Source of the DNA: Colwellia psychrerythraea
Lineage (GTDB): Bacteria > Pseudomonadota > Gammaproteobacteria > Enterobacterales > Alteromonadaceae
DNA length: 64,000 nt
Assembly (NCBI RefSeq): GCF_000764185.1
Contig: NZ_JQEC01000044.1
Location: 124,001 to 188,000, forward strand
Direction: 5' to 3'
Below are positions 35,277 through 43,253 of this stretch, piece by piece. The stretch's first letter is position 1; every line of letters starts with the position of its first letter. Both the position numbers and the translations under genes were made by a program. Under the pieces are notes generated by a model. The model saw only the letters and a list, made by a program, of their open reading frames with translations. It had not been told where the DNA came from and did not search any database.

Positions 35277-36008
35277 CTATTCAATGGTATCAATAATGAT
35301 AATTTCACAGTCTGTCGATGCCCTTAAGGTAATTGAATTTGACTGAGTAACTTCCATAGCATCACCTTTATTCATAGTTACACTTTCAGAGTTATTACCA
35401 TTGGTGCTTACTGAGCCATCTTCCACCTTAAACATGCCATTGGAGGCTAAAATATAAGCTTGATGTTTTATTTCATGTTCAATGATGCTGCCCTTTGCTA
35501 ATTTACCACCATATATTCTGGCTTCTTGGTTGATAAACAGTGCTTTATCCTTATCTTCATCATAACCTGATGCCAATAAAGTAAGTTCTGACGATGGGTT
35601 GGTACGGAACATTTTACTTTCCCAACGAGGAACAAGGTTTTGTTTATTAGTTTCAATCCAAATTTGATAAAAGGTTAACGGCTCTTTAGTGCGATTATAT
35701 TCTGAATGTACGATACCAGTACCGGCACTCATCACTTGCACCTCACCCGCTCTAGTTATGCCTTTATTGCCCGTACTGTCTTGATGGCTAATGGCACCTG
35801 AGCGAATAAAGCTAATAATTTCCATATTTTTATGTGGGTGAGATGGAAATCCTGTTCCTGGCTCAACCCAATCATCATTAACTACACGTAGTTTGCCAAA
35901 ACCCATGCGGGTAGGATTATAATAATGAGCAAAGCTGAAATGATGTTTAGACTTAAGCCAACCATGGTTAGCGTTGCCTAGACTTTTATAGGGATAATGT
36001 TTAATCAT
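35277..36008 (-). CDS. pirin-family bicupin (YhhW-like)
   Basis: A 243-residue protein. The pirin N-terminal cupin has FPSHPHKNMEIISFI and GTGIVHSEYN, which carry the metal-binding His and Glu of quercetinase-type pirins (HPHxxxE and HSE). The C-terminal cupin (about 145-240) is also present. YhhW-type proteins cleave quercetin and may detoxify aromatic compounds. It is third in an operon after DoxX and YqjG-type genes, all opposite to a LysR regulator. Confidence 0.88.
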   Translation of the reverse strand: MIKHYPYKSLGNANHGWLKSKHHFSFAHYYNPTRMGFGKLRVVNDDWVEPGTGFPSHPHKNMEIISFIRSGAISHQDSTGNKGITRAGEVQVMSAGTGIVHSEYNRTKEPLTFYQIWIETNKQNLVPRWESKMFRTNPSSELTLLASGYDEDKDKALFINQEARIYGGKLAKGSIIEHEIKHQAYILASNGMFKVEDGSVSTNGNNSESVTMNKGDAMEVTQSNSITLRASTDCEIIIIDTIE

Positions 36009-36075
36009 AATATTTCCTTATTCAAAGTTTATGAAGCTTCATTTGAACTCTTATTTTCAATTAATATTAACGTGA

Positions 36076-37035
36076 TTAATATTGACGATCACGATCGTGT
36101 AAGTCTTCAAAATGTTGCTCTGCGCCCAATGGTACAATTTGAGTCGGATTAATGGTTACGTGACTGGCGTAGTAGTGTGTTTTGGTATATTCCAAATCAA
36201 CGGTTTCTTTCACGCCTGGTACTTGATAAAGCTCATTAACGTAATTACTAATATGATGAAATTCACTGAGTTTTTGACGATTACACTTAAAATGACCGTG
36301 ATATACCGCATCGAAACGAATAAGCGTAGTAAATAAGCGCCAATCAGCTTCAGTAATATTGTCTCCAACAAGGTAACGCTGTTTTGATAAACGCTCTTCT
36401 AACCAATCTAAACTATCAAATAAACTATGGTAAGCATCATTGTAAGCTGCTTGTGTAGTGGCAAAGCCTGCTTTATACACGCCGTTATTAATGGTGTCAT
36501 AAATACGTGCATTTACAGTTTCAATTTCTTCTCGTTGGACAACAGGGAAGTAATCATCGCTATTGCCCGTTAGCTCATTAAAGGCAGAGTTAAACATTCT
36601 GATTATTTCAATGGATTCATTATTAACAATCGTCTTGGTTTTTTTGTCCCATAAAATCGGCACAGTTACTCGACCTTCGTAGCTTGGATCTGCTTTTAAA
36701 TATAACTGGTAGGCATAATCTAACGCATACAGAGAATCGCCATGTTCGCCATATTCACTAAATTCCCAACCATTTTCCATCATTTCAGCTTTTACCACAC
36801 TGACCGAAATAGCGGCTTCAAGTTGTTTTAATTTTCGGAATATCAGCGTTCTATGTGCCCAAGGACATGCCAGTGAAACATATAGGTGATAACGCCCAGC
36901 TTCTGGGGTAAATGTACTACCTTCTACTGAAGAAATTTGATCTCTAAATCGACTGTCTTGACGAACAAACTCACCTTTACTTTCATCTGTGTCGTACCAT
37001 TGGTCGACCCATTTACCGTTAACGATTAATCCCAT
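36076..37035 (-). CDS. glutathionyl-hydroquinone reductase (YqjG-type GST)
   Basis: A 319-residue protein. SLACPWAHR with Cys57 is the catalytic CPWA motif of the Xi-class glutathione transferases, which reduce glutathionyl-hydroquinones. Also present are VTVPILWDKKTKTIVNNESI (cis-proline and glutathione contacts) and ADWRLFTTLIRFDAVYHGHF from the C-terminal domain. It is a cytosolic enzyme in an operon with DoxX and pirin-type genes; together they look like a quinone or electrophile response set. Confidence 0.92.
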   Translation of the reverse strand: MGLIVNGKWVDQWYDTDESKGEFVRQDSRFRDQISSVEGSTFTPEAGRYHLYVSLACPWAHRTLIFRKLKQLEAAISVSVVKAEMMENGWEFSEYGEHGDSLYALDYAYQLYLKADPSYEGRVTVPILWDKKTKTIVNNESIEIIRMFNSAFNELTGNSDDYFPVVQREEIETVNARIYDTINNGVYKAGFATTQAAYNDAYHSLFDSLDWLEERLSKQRYLVGDNITEADWRLFTTLIRFDAVYHGHFKCNRQKLSEFHHISNYVNELYQVPGVKETVDLEYTKTHYYASHVTINPTQIVPLGAEQHFEDLHDRDRQY

Positions 37036-37122
37036 GACAAACTCCTAAATTTTGTAAGTTAAGCCAATAATTTATCTATTGGCTGGTAATAAAAAATATT
37101 TAATTTTGGTGCCTTTTACTGC

Positions 37123-37581
37123 TTAAGCTGCTTTGTTTAGCGCTTGATAAATTTTTTCATCAACTGAGTACTTACCGCCGCCTTGAATAAATAGCGCAAG
37201 TGTTATGGCTATTAACGACAAACCGAACTCATAACCGTTGTTAGCCATGAACAAACCGTTATCGATATGCACAGTCACAATGGCAACAAGCATGGTGATG
37301 GCTAAAACAAAACTGGTTGGTCTGGTAAGAAAACCAATAATTAATAATAAACCGCCAAAAAACTCAGCGCTGCCGGCCATTAATGCCATTAGGTAGCCTG
37401 GCGCTAAACCAATAGACTCCAGCCATTGTCCAGTGCCGTTTAAACCATAACCGCCAAACCATGCAAAAAGTTTTTGTGCGCCATGAGCGGTAAAAATAAT
37501 GCCTGCGATTAATCGCAATGGTAGCGCCGATAAAGATTGTTCAGTTTTAGTGATGCGGTTAGTAATGTTTTTAATGTTCAT
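37123..37581 (-). CDS. DoxX-family membrane protein
   Basis: A 152-residue protein with four membrane helices. GIIFTAHGAQKLFAWFGGYG, FFGGLLLIIGFLTRPTSFVLA and VTVHIDNGLFMANNGYE are the DoxX pattern. It starts at ATG 37579-37581 with an AAGG-type ribosome site and is the first gene of the DoxX-YqjG-pirin operon, opposite to the LysR gene. E. coli has the same YqjF-YqjG pair. DoxX proteins support redox or thiosulfate metabolism; the exact role here is inferred only from the neighbours. Confidence 0.88.
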   Translation of the reverse strand: MNIKNITNRITKTEQSLSALPLRLIAGIIFTAHGAQKLFAWFGGYGLNGTGQWLESIGLAPGYLMALMAGSAEFFGGLLLIIGFLTRPTSFVLAITMLVAIVTVHIDNGLFMANNGYEFGLSLIAITLALFIQGGGKYSVDEKIYQALNKAA

Positions 37582-37683
37582 GATTTTTCGCCTTTTAGGT
37601 TGTTCGCTGTATGTCGTTAATTGACTATGTAGCTATTATATAAGTAGAATATTCATTGAATAACCCCTACTATTTGTTTGATA

Positions 37684-37702
37684 TGTTCAAATTTTTTGAA
37701 CA
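37684..37702. promoter_or_regulatory. LysR-type operator between doxX operon and LysR gene
   Basis: TGTTCAAATTTTTTGAACA is a near-perfect palindrome containing TTCAA-N5-TTGAA, a classical T-N11-A LysR box. It lies 58 bp before the LysR start and 103 bp before the doxX start, so it can serve both directions. Confidence 0.65.
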
Positions 37703-37759
37703 GTTAAGTATTTCAATTAAACTAACTTTTAGATTGCACAATATTTCGGATAAATACAG

Positions 37760-38662
37760 ATGAACACACCGCCTATTAGCATTGAAGCGTTACTGGTATT
37801 AGACGCCATAGACCACCGTGGCAGTTATGCGGCAGCAGCAGAGCAATTAAATAAAGTACCATCAGCGCTTTCTTATATAGTGCAAAAATTAGAAGAACAG
37901 TTAAATGTGACGCTATTTGTGCGACAAGGGCGACGCGCGGTACTTACACCAGCAGGTAAACACTTATTAGTAGAAGGACGTAAAGTCTTGTTTGCCATCA
38001 ATGCACTGTCAGAACAAACTCAAACCATTGCCAATGGCTGGGAACCTAAGATACGCATTGCTTGCGACTCAATTATCGATATCAAACCTATTTTCACGGG
38101 TATACAAGGCTTTTTAGTTGAGCATGAAAATATTGAAATTGATGTACAAGAAGAAGTTATGAATGGTACTTGGGAAGCACTAATTGATGACAGAGTAGAC
38201 TTAGTGATTGGCGCCCCTGCACCTATCCCTAATCAAAAAGGTATACGTGCAATAAAAGCAGGTCAGTTAGAAAGCGTTTTGGTGGTAGCTAAGTCACATG
38301 CCCTAACAAAACAGCAGTCAATCAAGCAAGTAATGCAACCGAGCGACTTAACAAAGTATCGCAGTGTGATTGTGCATGACTCCTCGCAAAATGAAATTCC
38401 TTGGTCGGTTAATGTAATTGAAGGCAGCCAACACTTTTTTGTTAGCTCTGTTACTCAGAAAATAGCTGCCATTATTGCCGGAATAGGCATTGGGCATTTA
38501 CCAAAATATATGGCACAACCCTATATAAAAACTGGCGAGCTAGTGATTATTGAATTAACAGAGCAGCCTGCCCCGCAAGACCTATATATGGCTTGGAAAA
38601 TAGCCAATAAAGGTAAAGGCTTAAGTAAACTAAAAGATATATTATCGAAACTAGCAAGCTAG
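37760..38662 (+). CDS. LysR-family transcriptional regulator
   Basis: A 300-residue protein. The N-terminal HTH (residues 5-65) has GSYAAAAEQLNKVPSALSYI and LFVRQGRRAVLTPAG. The effector domain shows the DRVDLVIGAPAPIPNQKGIR pattern of the regulators that are divergent to YqjF/YqjG or DoxX genes. The palindrome at 37684-37702 is its likely site. Its expected targets are the doxX, GST and pirin genes on the opposite strand; inducers are probably quinones or other electrophiles, but that is inference. Confidence 0.9.
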   Translation: MNTPPISIEALLVLDAIDHRGSYAAAAEQLNKVPSALSYIVQKLEEQLNVTLFVRQGRRAVLTPAGKHLLVEGRKVLFAINALSEQTQTIANGWEPKIRIACDSIIDIKPIFTGIQGFLVEHENIEIDVQEEVMNGTWEALIDDRVDLVIGAPAPIPNQKGIRAIKAGQLESVLVVAKSHALTKQQSIKQVMQPSDLTKYRSVIVHDSSQNEIPWSVNVIEGSQHFFVSSVTQKIAAIIAGIGIGHLPKYMAQPYIKTGELVIIELTEQPAPQDLYMAWKIANKGKGLSKLKDILSKLAS

Positions 38663-38800
38663 CATTAGTTGAAATTAAAGAGCCATTACATAAGAAAAAA
38701 TAATAAAGCTAACCACAATCGCAGCATTAATTAGCACATCAGCTGCTAAAGATGCAGTGAAAATGTAGCATAAAAAATATACCGTTTTAAATACTGCATT

Positions 38801-38833
38801 ATTGCTGCCCCCATCACAAAGAAGGCAGCAATA
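38801..38833 (-). terminator. hairpin terminator of the metal-module operon
   Basis: Arms ATTGCTGCC and GGCAGCAAT around a 14-nt loop, nine bases past the stop at 38842. Confidence 0.6.
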
Positions 38834-38841
38834 GTTTTACC

Positions 38842-39201
38842 TTAGTGCGAATGACCGTGACCGCTTTTAGCAGCAAGAGTATTTTTAACCTCTTTAATTT
38901 CTCCTTTTTTACTTATGTTGAAATAGAATGTTTCGTTGGTTTTGCTATTCATCGCTTTTACGATGTAATTGCTATCACCCTCTTCAACTATGCTAAATTG
39001 CTCTTTAGTGACATCAGCCCATGACTTATCAATTTTTCCCACGGACATGCCATGATCTTTAAAAGACAGCATTTTTGCTGAGGTTTGCGCTACCTCTAAC
39101 ACTTTGTCAGCTGTTATTTTGCCATGCCCATCGGAATGAGCAAAAACTGTCGCCGATAACGCGAAAGAAGAGATTAGTATTATTTTCTTTATTATATTCA
39201 T
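38842..39201 (-). CDS. His-rich periplasmic protein (DUF6488-like)
   Basis: A 119-residue protein with a signal peptide (residues 1-21, cleavage after VFA) and histidine-rich ends: HSDGHGK right after the cleavage site and HGHSH at the C-terminus, both likely metal ligands. The central ~80 residues (WADVTKEQFSIVEEGDSNYI, VKAMNSKTNETFYFNIS) resemble the PepSY-like DUF6488 family. It is the last gene of the HupE, anchor-protein, DUF6488 set (gaps 39 and 92 bp) and followed by a terminator. A role in periplasmic metal binding is inferred. Confidence 0.75.
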   Translation of the reverse strand: MNIIKKIILISSFALSATVFAHSDGHGKITADKVLEVAQTSAKMLSFKDHGMSVGKIDKSWADVTKEQFSIVEEGDSNYIVKAMNSKTNETFYFNISKKGEIKEVKNTLAAKSGHGHSH

Positions 39202-39293
39202 ATTTTTACCTTACTTATATTGAGAGCTTAATTGAGAAATTTAATGAGTGTTTAATTGCATACTTACTTGATATAAATTATTCCAATAGATAA

Positions 39294-39806
39294 CTACTTA
39301 AGACCTTCAATGGCATATTCACCATTAAAAATAAGTTGAACCTGAATATCTTTATTTGATTTATTTTTCCAGTACCAGCCGTGTGAACCCTCAAATGGTG
39401 CGGTGAAACTGCCCTTCATCTCGTTGGCAGTAGCAATGGTATAAGACTCGAAATAACCGGTGGTATCGCCCTTAGGCTCACCGTGTAAATCAACATAAAG
39501 TTCACCACTCTCGGTTGTCCACTCGTAAGTCGCTTTACTGTACTGTTTCATGGCAAGTTTATATTCTATGCCCTTGCCCGCTGGTACAATTAAAATCACT
39601 GAGTCCTGCTGACCTTGTTTCGATACTGCAGTGTCAACTGGTTTGGCTTCGTTATTAAATACTGTTAGGCCAAGCTTTTCACCAACCCCTGTAGGGTCAA
39701 TGTTATATTCTGCCGGCAAAATAAATAGCACTAACACAACAATAGCGATGACTAACGAAATAACTGTCGCTTTTAGCAGTGAGCGACTCTTTTGATTTGT
39801 TTCCAT
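39294..39806 (-). CDS. single-pass membrane-anchored protein (transmembrane anchor type)
   Basis: About 170 residues from METNQKSRSLLK (39806; an ATG five codons upstream has no ribosome site). One membrane helix at about 12-32 is followed by a periplasmic domain of about 130 residues, beta-rich, with GSFTAPFEGSHGWYWKNKSN, a segment typical of this group. Proteins of this group are named transmembrane anchor protein in genome annotations and accompany HupE/UreJ genes. No enzymatic motif was seen. It lies 39 bp downstream of the HupE stop, so it is in the same operon. Confidence 0.7.
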   Translation of the reverse strand: METNQKSRSLLKATVISLVIAIVVLVLFILPAEYNIDPTGVGEKLGLTVFNNEAKPVDTAVSKQGQQDSVILIVPAGKGIEYKLAMKQYSKATYEWTTESGELYVDLHGEPKGDTTGYFESYTIATANEMKGSFTAPFEGSHGWYWKNKSNKDIQVQLIFNGEYAIEGLK

Positions 39807-39845
39807 AAATAATGTTCTCATAATGTTTGTTAACTTTAATTCGAG

Positions 39846-40559
39846 TTATTGAAGAAAGTATCCGGTTAATTGCATACCAACAAGCATAAAACCTGCGCTC
39901 ATTAAGGCTGTATTGGTGGTGGTAGCGAATTTATTGAAACTTGAAAATTGACGCCAATAGTTAATCGCGAGCAAAATGAACATCAAAGCAAGCAACTGCC
40001 CAAGTTCAACACCAATATTAAAAGCAAGTAAATTAGTGGCCAGCCCTTCTGTTGGTAGTTGAAATTCTTGAATTTTAGTTGCCAAACCAAAGCCGTGAAA
40101 TAAGCCAAAAATAAGCACAGCCTTTTTAGGGTTAGGTTGGGTACCAAAAAAGTGTTTAAAACCGCCAAGGTTATCAAAACCTTTATAGATAACAGACAGG
40201 CCGATAACAGCGTCAATTAAGTAAGCATTTACTTGAATATTGGCAAGTACACCCGTCATTAGCGTTAAACTATGACCAATGGTGAACATGCTTACATAAA
40301 GCAATACATCCTTACCTCGATGTAAAAAGAACAAAACGCCTACTAAAAAAAGTAAGTGGTCATAGCCGGTGAGCATATGTTTTGCGCCAATATACATAAA
40401 TGGCAAGATTTGCACGCCAGTATTATTTTGCAGAAAATTGCGTGTACTATCGTCTACCCCATGGGCAAAAACTTCTACAGAAGCCATCGCACAAAGGATA
40501 AGCAGAGGGTACAGCAAATAGGTTAGTTTCAACTTTCCTAACATAAGTTTTCCTAACAT
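39846..40559 (-). CDS. HupE/UreJ family membrane protein
   Basis: A 237-residue protein from ATG 40557-40559 (GGG at seven bases; the frame itself starts at a TTG). A signal-like helix about residues 12-32 ends VEVFAHG, then six membrane segments follow. The HupE_UreJ_2 pattern is clear: YIGAKHMLTGYDHLLFLVGV (metal-binding His and Asp), TIGHSLTL, GLFHGFGLA and FNIGVELGQLLAL. Family members are predicted nickel, cobalt or copper permeases. Two 21-bp palindromes lie upstream (40832-40852, 40947-40967), copies of those in front of the BlaI-type repressor, so regulation by that repressor is likely. Confidence 0.88.
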   Translation of the reverse strand: MLGKLMLGKLKLTYLLYPLLILCAMASVEVFAHGVDDSTRNFLQNNTGVQILPFMYIGAKHMLTGYDHLLFLVGVLFFLHRGKDVLLYVSMFTIGHSLTLMTGVLANIQVNAYLIDAVIGLSVIYKGFDNLGGFKHFFGTQPNPKKAVLIFGLFHGFGLATKIQEFQLPTEGLATNLLAFNIGVELGQLLALMFILLAINYWRQFSSFNKFATTTNTALMSAGFMLVGMQLTGYFLQ

Positions 40560-40831
40560 TAATTTACCCTTTAATTTCAATTGAATAAGTGCTATTTACT
40601 GCACTCTATTTAGTATCTATTGTCTATAACAAACAATATAAAGCGAGCAGAATAAACAGCGTTATGTTGGTAGAGAAGATAACTCCTCCGGTGACAATGG
40701 TTGCTAATGGCTATTGAACTTCAGATCTATGCCGACATTTAACATGCGCCTTGTTGAATAAGGGCTTGTTACGCAAAAGATCTCAATGAAACTAAGCATA
40801 ATCCGGCAATATTTAGTGTTCTCAAGGCCAT

Positions 40832-40852
40832 AAACCTATCGCCGATAGGTTT
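40832..40852. promoter_or_regulatory. operator copy 3 (perfect 21-bp palindrome)
   Basis: Half-site AAACCTATCG, one central base, then its exact reverse complement. It is 272 bp upstream of the HupE start. Confidence 0.7.
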
Positions 40853-40946
40853 TGTACCTGTGTTTTATTGAGTCGGCATGGTGCCTACCCCCCTTTTATT
40901 TAAAATATGAGTTAAGAAGTAGAATTTAAAATAAGTAGGTCATTAC

Positions 40947-40967
40947 AAACCGACCGACGGTCGGTTT
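40947..40967. promoter_or_regulatory. operator copy 4 (perfect 21-bp palindrome)
   Basis: Half-site AAACCGACCG, one central base, then its exact reverse complement; a short T-run follows on the plus strand. It lies 24 bp past the M56 stop and could also act as a hairpin. Confidence 0.65.
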
Positions 40968-40991
40968 TTCAATTAAAAAAAAGCTCAAATA

Positions 40992-41954
40992 TTAGTGGCT
41001 TAACACTGTCTCGATCAAATGATGTACGCCATCAATTGAAGAAAAACACACAGCTAAAATAAAGATAACTAAAACAACGGTAAGCATCTTATTAACTGGT
41101 TTTAAGTTTAATTGTCCTAATAAAAAATAAACCCGCTGCTCTAATACATCAGCGCCAAAATTAGCCACCAGCTCATTATTTTTTACTGGTGAATACAAGG
41201 CATTTAGGCGAGCTGCCTTCACCAATGTACTGGCTACAAAGGTAGAGGTTATATCATTATTTACCACGGCATTATCGGCAGCTTGTTCCATGGCCAGCGT
41301 CATATGAAGCTTGAGATGAGCCGCTAATGAAGGTATAAAAAAAGCCGTGAAAATACTAAATAACCACTTCTTTAATGGATCATTCATCTTGGCATGTGCT
41401 CTTTCATGGCCAAGAATTACCGCTATTTCTTCGTCAGTCATTTCCTTTAACATGCCTGAGGTGATAAAACATTTCTTGTCAATAAAACCCGCGGTAAAAG
41501 CACTCGATTCAGCTAGTTCAATCTCAAAAACACCACGTGTTAAAGGTTTTGAAAAGCTAGTGAGCTGCGCTAAATCTTGATGATGACGTTTTAGCTGAAT
41601 AAGCTTTTTTACTAAGATATATAAAGTGAAAATTAAGGCTATTATTAGGGTTGCACCATGCCAACTTAAGCTGCTAAATACGCTCATATGATGCCAGTGA
41701 GCATAGTCTAATTCTGCTTCAAATATCGTGGCGGATGTATAGCCATTTAGGAATACCAAGGCAACAAATATACTTGTTAGCCAAGGTAATATTACTAACA
41801 GCCACAAGACGATTTTTCTGGATTTTACCTGCAAACTGATAAATTTTTGCGTGAGCAAAGAGACAATTGCTGAGACAGTGAGGTTGGCAATAACAAACGC
41901 TAGAATAACAATTGTTATTATATTCAACCAAACAGCTAATTGACCTGTAACCAT
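40992..41954 (-). CDS. M56 family membrane metallopeptidase (BlaR1-like, without sensor domain)
   Basis: A 320-residue protein with membrane helices at about 9-31, 49-70, 98-117, 196-212 and 288-305. The zinc motif HERAH at 183-187 (preceded by AVILG) and Glu224 in MEQAAD are the metal ligands of M56 peptidases such as BlaR1. The extracellular beta-lactam sensor domain of BlaR1 is absent, so the signal is unknown. It is co-transcribed with a BlaI-family repressor gene (3-bp gap), the classic protease-repressor pair: the protease probably cleaves the repressor on induction. Confidence 0.9.
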   Translation of the reverse strand: MVTGQLAVWLNIITIVILAFVIANLTVSAIVSLLTQKFISLQVKSRKIVLWLLVILPWLTSIFVALVFLNGYTSATIFEAELDYAHWHHMSVFSSLSWHGATLIIALIFTLYILVKKLIQLKRHHQDLAQLTSFSKPLTRGVFEIELAESSAFTAGFIDKKCFITSGMLKEMTDEEIAVILGHERAHAKMNDPLKKWLFSIFTAFFIPSLAAHLKLHMTLAMEQAADNAVVNNDITSTFVASTLVKAARLNALYSPVKNNELVANFGADVLEQRVYFLLGQLNLKPVNKMLTVVLVIFILAVCFSSIDGVHHLIETVLSH

Positions 41955-41957
41955 CGA

Positions 41958-42338
41958 TTAATTACCTTTCGCTAGCTTTATACGTTGGGCTTCAATTAAA
42001 GACTCTAATTTATTGAGTTGCTCTTCATTAAAATCTGCTGACATAGAAGAAAAAGCTGCCACTAAACTATTATCGTCAGTTACGAAATCGCTAGTAACTG
42101 AGCGGATCAACTGGCCAATCAATTCATATCGTTCAACTTTTGGCTGATATTGAAAAGCGTTGGTCACTTTATGACGAGATAATAATTCTTTTTTATAGAG
42201 GCGATCTAAAGTGCTTTGGTAAGTATTTAAACTGCCGCCTCTGATCTTTTCAAAATGCTTGAAGACTGCTTTTACATCTGCAGATTTATGTTGCCATAAA
42301 TACTGCAACACTAATTTCTCTACTTCACCAAGTTGCAT
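41958..42338 (-). CDS. BlaI/MecI/CopY-family repressor
   Basis: A 126-residue protein. The N-terminal winged helix (residues 2-75: LGEVEKLVLQYLWQHKSADV, RGGSLNTYQSTLDRLYKK, LLSRHKVTNAFQYQP) is the BlaI fold, and the C-terminal helices (about 80-125) dimerise. Cleavage by the partner M56 protease would relieve repression. Two 21-bp palindromes (42358-42378, 42394-42414) lie 20-76 bp upstream of its start. They differ from the TACA...TGTA type operator of MecI/BlaI; the same sequence occurs twice between its operon and the HupE operon. Confidence 0.92.
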   Translation of the reverse strand: MQLGEVEKLVLQYLWQHKSADVKAVFKHFEKIRGGSLNTYQSTLDRLYKKELLSRHKVTNAFQYQPKVERYELIGQLIRSVTSDFVTDDNSLVAAFSSMSADFNEEQLNKLESLIEAQRIKLAKGN

Positions 42339-42357
42339 AAATATAACCTTAAATCTA

Positions 42358-42378
42358 AAACCGACCGCCGATAGGTTT
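42358..42378. promoter_or_regulatory. operator copy 1 upstream of the BlaI-type gene
   Basis: Half-site AAACCGACCG, one central base, then CGATAGGTTT: one half like copy 4, the other like copy 3. It starts 20 bp upstream of the repressor start. Confidence 0.75.
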
Positions 42379-42393
42379 AATGTACAAGATCAA

Positions 42394-42414
42394 AAACCGA
42401 CCGTCAATAGGTTT
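42394..42414. promoter_or_regulatory. operator copy 2 upstream of the BlaI-type gene
   Basis: Half-site AAACCGACCG and CAATAGGTTT around one base; 36 bp (centre to centre) from copy 1. Confidence 0.75.
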
Positions 42415-42494
42415 TAAAAATATTATCACTAACATCGAGCGCTGGCCGAAGTTTGGCCTTCAAATACTAACGAAGATCGTATTTGGGAGTACGC

Positions 42495-42531
42495 AAAAAA
42501 AATGCACCCTCTCTTGATGAGAAGGTGCATT
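42495..42531 (-). terminator. Rho-independent terminator
   Basis: On the minus strand arms AATGCACCTTCTC and GAGAGGGTGCATT are followed by eight T. It follows the DUF3297 gene ending at 42599. Confidence 0.85.
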
Positions 42532-42598
42532 ATCAATACAAAACTTAATTTTTCTGCTACTAGCAGTCATTAAGTTATTGGTTTTTCAGTGATGCATC

Positions 42599-42853
42599 TT
42601 AACGATAAAATGCTTCAACGGCACCTTTTAGCTTAATCATAAGCGGTTGTCCGCGACGGTCTAACGCTTTAGGTGATGGAATTTTTACCCAGCCTTCACT
42701 AATGCAATATTCTTCAACATCGAAACGTTCTTTGCCGTTAAGACGAATACCAATATCATGTTCGAAAATTTCTTCCACGTGGTGTGGGCTACGAGGGTTG
42801 CCAGAAAGGTGATCTGGTAAAGCGGGTTTTGAGGTAGCATCGTTCATGTTCAT
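42599..42853 (-). CDS. DUF3297 family protein
   Basis: An 84-residue cytoplasmic protein. DHLSGNPRSPHHVEEIFEHD, GIRLNGKERFDVEEYCISEG and WVKIPSPKALDRRGQPL are the conserved blocks of DUF3297, a small family of unknown function widespread in proteobacteria. The start may be Met1 or Met3 (MNMNDATS). It is monocistronic, with a strong terminator 68 bp downstream. Confidence 0.9.
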   Translation of the reverse strand: MNMNDATSKPALPDHLSGNPRSPHHVEEIFEHDIGIRLNGKERFDVEEYCISEGWVKIPSPKALDRRGQPLMIKLKGAVEAFYR

Positions 42854-43253
42854 GACCTGTAGTAAATATAAAGTGCGCTATTGTAGGCAATATAGGCAGA
42901 CCTCTCAAGAGCTGCTCTAATAAATGTTAGCCTACGGTGTCTGGTTTAAAAAATACCTAGATTACTGAACATTCAAGTAATTTAAAAACTCATGCATTGC
43001 AAAACACTCTAAAGCGGCTGATTACCAGCCGTTATGTGCAAAAACTCCAAACATAGCTCCAATACAGCCCTATAAACTAGAAATACCGTCTAATTAGCTC
43101 TTAAATGGAAATAGTGAGTTTATTTTTAGGTTATTACTCTTGATATGAATTCCAATTATTATTGTTGTATTGAATAAGTCGCACTTTCATTGATGGCAAA
43201 GGTAGATGTGACTTGATTAACTTAATAATTATAGTTTTTAAAAGGAACAAGTA
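42854..43253. other. intergenic region between DUF3297 and pirin genes
   Basis: 400 bp without a gene. A small hairpin with arms CGGCTG and CAGCCG around ATTAC lies at 43015-43031. The operator palindrome of the BlaI-type repressor is absent here. Confidence 0.45.

Larger units (their letters stand above)
40560..40991. other. intergenic region with two copies of the BlaI-type palindrome
   Basis: About 430 bp without a gene, between the M56 gene stop and the HupE start. It contains the palindromes at 40832-40852 and 40947-40967; the HupE promoter should lie between the first and 40559. A TATAAA-like stretch occurs at about 40627-40640 but the promoter is not certain. Confidence 0.5.

Noticed and set aside
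40947-40967. Simple terminator for the M56 gene
   Set aside because: The hairpin lacks a T-run on the minus strand and matches the three other operator copies, so an operator is the better reading, although a dual role is possible.
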